The translations under genes and the position numbers were made by a program. A stretch of 7,035 bases of DNA, from positions 1 to 7,035 of the forward strand of contig JAJSAA010000114.1 in NCBI GenBank assembly GCA_024274995.1, read 5' to 3'. The notes below the pieces were generated by a model. It worked only from the letters and a program-made list of their open reading frames with translations. It did not search any database and was not told where the DNA came from. How positions within the stretch are numbered: the first letter of the stretch is position 1; each line of letters begins with the position of its first letter. Below, one piece after another: positions 4,586 through 7,035 of this stretch. The DNA comes from Deltaproteobacteria bacterium. GTDB taxonomy: Bacteria; Desulfobacterota; Desulfobulbia; Desulfobulbales; VMSU01.

Positions 4586-5953
4586 TCAGCGGAAAAGCCC
4601 TTTAGGCCGTTTGCGTCTCTTTTTGCCGGTCAGCCTGGCGGCCGCGCCGCCCATATTAGGCCCCCGCATCTTGCGCATCATCTTCAGCATCTCGCTGTAA
4701 CTTTTTAATACCTTGTTGACATCCTGCACTGTAGTGCCGGAACCCGCCGCAATACGTTTACGACGGCTGGCGTTAATAATCTGATAACGACGCCGTTCTT
4801 TGTCAGTCATGGAGTTGATAATCGCCTCCACCTTGCCCAGTTCCCGTTCATCCGGCTTGGGCATATCCTTCATCTTTTTGAGTTTGTTAATGCCTGGTAT
4901 CATACCCATAATCTGTTCCAGGCTGCCCATCTTCTTTATTTGCTGGATCTGATCTCGGAAATCGCCGAGGGTAAAGGCATCCTTTTGCAGCTTTTTGGCC
5001 AGCCTGGCCGCCTCTTTCTTGTCGACGACCTCCTCGGCCTTTTCAATCAGGGAGAGGACATCACCCATTCCCAGAATACGGGAGGCGAGACGGTCAGGAT
5101 GAAAGACGTCAAGAGCCTCCAGGCCCTCACCGGTACCAACAAATTTTATGGGGCAACTGGTTACCTTTTTGATGGACAGGGCTGCCCCGCCCCTGGCATC
5201 GCCCTCCATCTTGGAGAGAATAACGCCGCTGATATTCAGCTGCTGATGAAACTGTTCGGCAACGCTGACCGCATCCTGGCCGGTCATGGCGTCGGCCACC
5301 AGCATAATCTCTGCCGGTTGTACCGCTTCCTTGATTCGCACCAGCTCTGCCATCAATTTTTCATCGACATGCAGACGGCCGGCGGTATCAATAATTACCG
5401 TGTCATAATTCTCATGCTGGGCAACCAGCACCGCGTTGCGGCTTATATCCACCGGATCCTGGTCGGCCCTGGAGGGATGTACCGGCACCTCAATGCTCTC
5501 ACCCAGTATCCGCAGCTGTTCAATAGCCGCTGGTCGATAGACATCCGCCGGAGTCAGATAGGGCCGCCGCCCCTTCTTTTTAAGGAGCTTGGCGAGCTTG
5601 GCGGAGGAGGTCGTTTTGCCGGAACCCTGCAGGCCTACCATCAGAATAATTGCCGGCGAGGAACCGCCTAACTGAAGGCCAACAGACTCACCGCCGAGCA
5701 GGTCTATCAAGGCTTCGTGGACAATTCCGATGATCTGCTGCCCTGGTGACAGGCTTCGCAGCACCTCTTGGCCCACCGCCTTCTCAGTCAGGGAGGCGAT
5801 GAACTCCTTAACTACTTTGAAGTTGACATCGGCTTCCAGCAAGGCCAGACGCACCTCACGCAGGGCATCTTTTATATTATCTTCAGAGAGTTTGCCGTGT
5901 CCGCGGAGTTTTTTAAAGGCCTCCTCTAAGCGGTCGGAGAGATTATCAAACAT
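4586..5953 (-). CDS. ffh: Signal recognition particle GTPase Ffh
   Basis: Ffh binds 4.5S RNA and signal sequences of nascent proteins, then docks with FtsY at the membrane for co-translational insertion. The 455-residue product has the N domain (about 1-95), the G domain and the methionine-rich M domain (about 325-440). Visible motifs are the P-loop GLQGSGKT (107-114), DTAGR (189-193), GDARGG (251-256) and the RNA-binding SRRKR (396-400) followed by IAAGSG. The tail is strongly basic. One oddity is the G4 guanine-specificity motif, which reads SKME (247-250) where TKxD is usual, so Glu250 replaces the expected Asp. The start gives the typical MFDNLSDRL opening, but no clear Shine-Dalgarno precedes it, only an A-rich AGAAAAT. 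The gene is probably transcribed from the promoter overlapping the end of fabD. The 4.5S RNA gene is not in the window. Confidence 0.98.
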   Translation of the reverse strand: MFDNLSDRLEEAFKKLRGHGKLSEDNIKDALREVRLALLEADVNFKVVKEFIASLTEKAVGQEVLRSLSPGQQIIGIVHEALIDLLGGESVGLQLGGSSPAIILMVGLQGSGKTTSSAKLAKLLKKKGRRPYLTPADVYRPAAIEQLRILGESIEVPVHPSRADQDPVDISRNAVLVAQHENYDTVIIDTAGRLHVDEKLMAELVRIKEAVQPAEIMLVADAMTGQDAVSVAEQFHQQLNISGVILSKMEGDARGGAALSIKKVTSCPIKFVGTGEGLEALDVFHPDRLASRILGMGDVLSLIEKAEEVVDKKEAARLAKKLQKDAFTLGDFRDQIQQIKKMGSLEQIMGMIPGINKLKKMKDMPKPDERELGKVEAIINSMTDKERRRYQIINASRRKRIAAGSGTTVQDVNKVLKSYSEMLKMMRKMRGPNMGGAAARLTGKKRRKRPKGLFR

Positions 5954-6043
5954 TATTTTCTATTAACTATTCAGCGTGATGTATAAAACAAACAACACCA
6001 AAATCTTGATTTTAGCACATCTGACAAAATTGCAGAATTTCTT

Positions 6044-6072
6044 AGAATACCTTTGTCTGGCAAATTTGTCAA
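6044..6072 (-). promoter_or_regulatory. Sigma-70-type promoter for ffh
   Basis: On the minus strand there is a perfect TTGACA (6067-6072), a 17-base spacer and TATTCT (6044-6049, 4 of 6 consensus positions). The -35 box contains the TGA stop of fabD. Transcription would start near 6037, giving a leader of about 84 bases before ffh. A second, weaker candidate lies downstream: an extended -10 TGCTAAAAT without a recognisable -35. The perfect -35 and ideal spacing make this the best promoter in the window. It has not been tested experimentally. Confidence 0.65.
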
Positions 6073-7028
6073 GCCTCAAACAGGGCAGGAAAATCCCGCC
6101 GACAATTATTCAGGCTTGCCAGGCTGTCAATCTGGCAACAGACCCAATCCCCCCTCCTGGGCAGTATACGCCTCATCAGGCCACTGAGTACCTTTTTAGG
6201 GCCCACCTCGATAAAGGTTTTAACTCCCTGGGCCCGTAATGCATTAATTATGTCGAGCCAGCGCACCATGGACACCACCTGACGGGCCATTATCGCTCTG
6301 ATCTCATTGGGGTCTGCGGCTTTGGCGGCTGTGACATTAAACAAGACCGGCGTCTGAGGTTCCCGCAACGTTGCAGCCTTTAATATCTTCTCAAATTTCG
6401 GCACCGCCGCTGCCATCAGCGGACTATGGTTGGCAATACTGACCGGCAGAGGAATTGCCTTACCGCCCTGTTCAACTGCCAGTTCCCCGGCTCTGCGCAC
6501 TGCCGTTGCCGTCCCGGAGACCACGATTTGCTGACTGGAGTTATAATTACCGATACTGATTTCCCCGCTGCAATTCATCCGGGTCAGAATAGCCCCCACC
6601 GTCTCGATATCAAGGCCAAGAATGGCCAGCATACCGCCGGGATTTTTGGCACCCGCCGCCGCCATTATCCGGCCCCTGCTGCTCACCAGCTGGATGGCAT
6701 CCTCGGCACTCAAGGTTCCGGCCGCCCACAGGGCGGAATATTCCCCCAATGAATGGCCGGCAAAATAATCGGCCCGTAAGCCGGCCCTAACGGCCGCCTG
6801 CCAGCAGACCATATTGACCGCCGTCATTGCTGGCTGCAGGTTCTCCGCCTTAGTTAATTCTTCCATGGGGCCTTTAAAACATAAATCGACGATAGGCAGG
6901 CCGCTGACCTCCTGAGCCATAGTCATAATCTTCATTGCCGCACTATCATTTTCGGCTAACTCCCGCCCCATACCAACATATTGTGAGCCTTGACCGGGAA
7001 AGATAACCGCTGTTTTTGTCTTGTTCAT
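6069..7028 (-). CDS. fabD: Malonyl-CoA:ACP transacylase (FabD)
   Basis: This cytosolic enzyme moves malonyl groups from CoA to acyl carrier protein, supplying the extender unit for type II fatty-acid synthesis. The 319-residue product has the PGQGSQ motif at residues 11-16, the nucleophile elbow GHSLGEYSA with the predicted catalytic Ser93, Arg118 in SSRGRIMA, and the partner His201 in VSIANHSPL. It ends with the family's EVGPKKVLSGLMRRI block. These residues match the family's Ser-His-Arg layout, and the length is slightly above the usual ~308. The ATG lies only 7 bases from the window edge, so its ribosome binding site cannot be judged. FabD normally sits with fabH, fabG and acpP; the next gene here is ffh, although the genes upstream of fabD are not visible. 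The stop codon lies inside the -35 box of a probable ffh promoter. Identification is secure. Confidence 0.97.
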   Translation of the reverse strand: MNKTKTAVIFPGQGSQYVGMGRELAENDSAAMKIMTMAQEVSGLPIVDLCFKGPMEELTKAENLQPAMTAVNMVCWQAAVRAGLRADYFAGHSLGEYSALWAAGTLSAEDAIQLVSSRGRIMAAAGAKNPGGMLAILGLDIETVGAILTRMNCSGEISIGNYNSSQQIVVSGTATAVRRAGELAVEQGGKAIPLPVSIANHSPLMAAAVPKFEKILKAATLREPQTPVLFNVTAAKAADPNEIRAIMARQVVSMVRWLDIINALRAQGVKTFIEVGPKKVLSGLMRRILPRRGDWVCCQIDSLASLNNCRRDFPALFEA

Positions 7029-7035
7029 ATTTTTC

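Noticed and set aside
4940..5671. 243-codon plus-strand open frame
   Set aside because: It is entirely antisense to the conserved G domain and part of the M domain of ffh; its translation matches no family I know.

Overview
All nine genes lie on the minus strand and form a conserved translation and RNA-maintenance neighbourhood. In transcription order (right to left) they are fabD, ffh, rpsP, khpA, rimM, trmD, rplS, rnhB and yraN. The order rpsP-khpA-rimM-trmD-rplS-rnhB-yraN behind ffh is classic for Desulfobacterota and related bacteria. TrmD is fused to a C-terminal second SPOUT methyltransferase domain, an arrangement I associate with sulfate-reducing Desulfobacterota. No 16S rRNA or other marker is present, so a Desulfobulbales/Desulfovibrio-like source is an inference.

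Layout. 6069-7028 is fabD (fatty-acid initiation). A 115-bp gap follows, with a good sigma-70-type promoter whose -35 box contains the fabD stop codon, so ffh and the genes after it probably start their own transcript. 4586-5953 is ffh (SRP GTPase). A 193-bp spacer holds three abutting hairpins, one copy of a ~74-bp repeat and a possible rpsP promoter. 2036-4392 is the tight rpsP-khpA-rimM-trmD cassette, with overlap or near-overlap at its junctions. A 389-bp spacer (1647-2035) is packed with repeats: four tandem 8-mers, a second copy of the ~74-bp element with perfect 10-bp inverted ends, and an unrelated 152-bp inverted-repeat element. 243-1646 is rplS-rnhB-yraN, with the rnhB/yraN junction overlapping as ATGA. 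The last 242 bases have no convincing gene and carry an 11-bp-stem palindrome of a REP-like type.

Functionally, ffh targets nascent membrane proteins, and rpsP and rplS are ribosomal proteins of the two subunits. rimM helps mature the 30S subunit, khpA is a small KH RNA-binding protein, trmD makes m1G37 in tRNA, and rnhB clears RNA-DNA hybrids. yraN is a predicted nuclease-fold protein of unknown role. The genes themselves are ordinary. The unusual content is the double-SPOUT TrmD, the repeat pair bracketing the rpsP-trmD cassette, the poly-G tract at the rnhB start, and a G4-motif change in Ffh. I see no transposase, phage gene, CRISPR array, tRNA or rRNA, and no evidence of a new multi-gene system.
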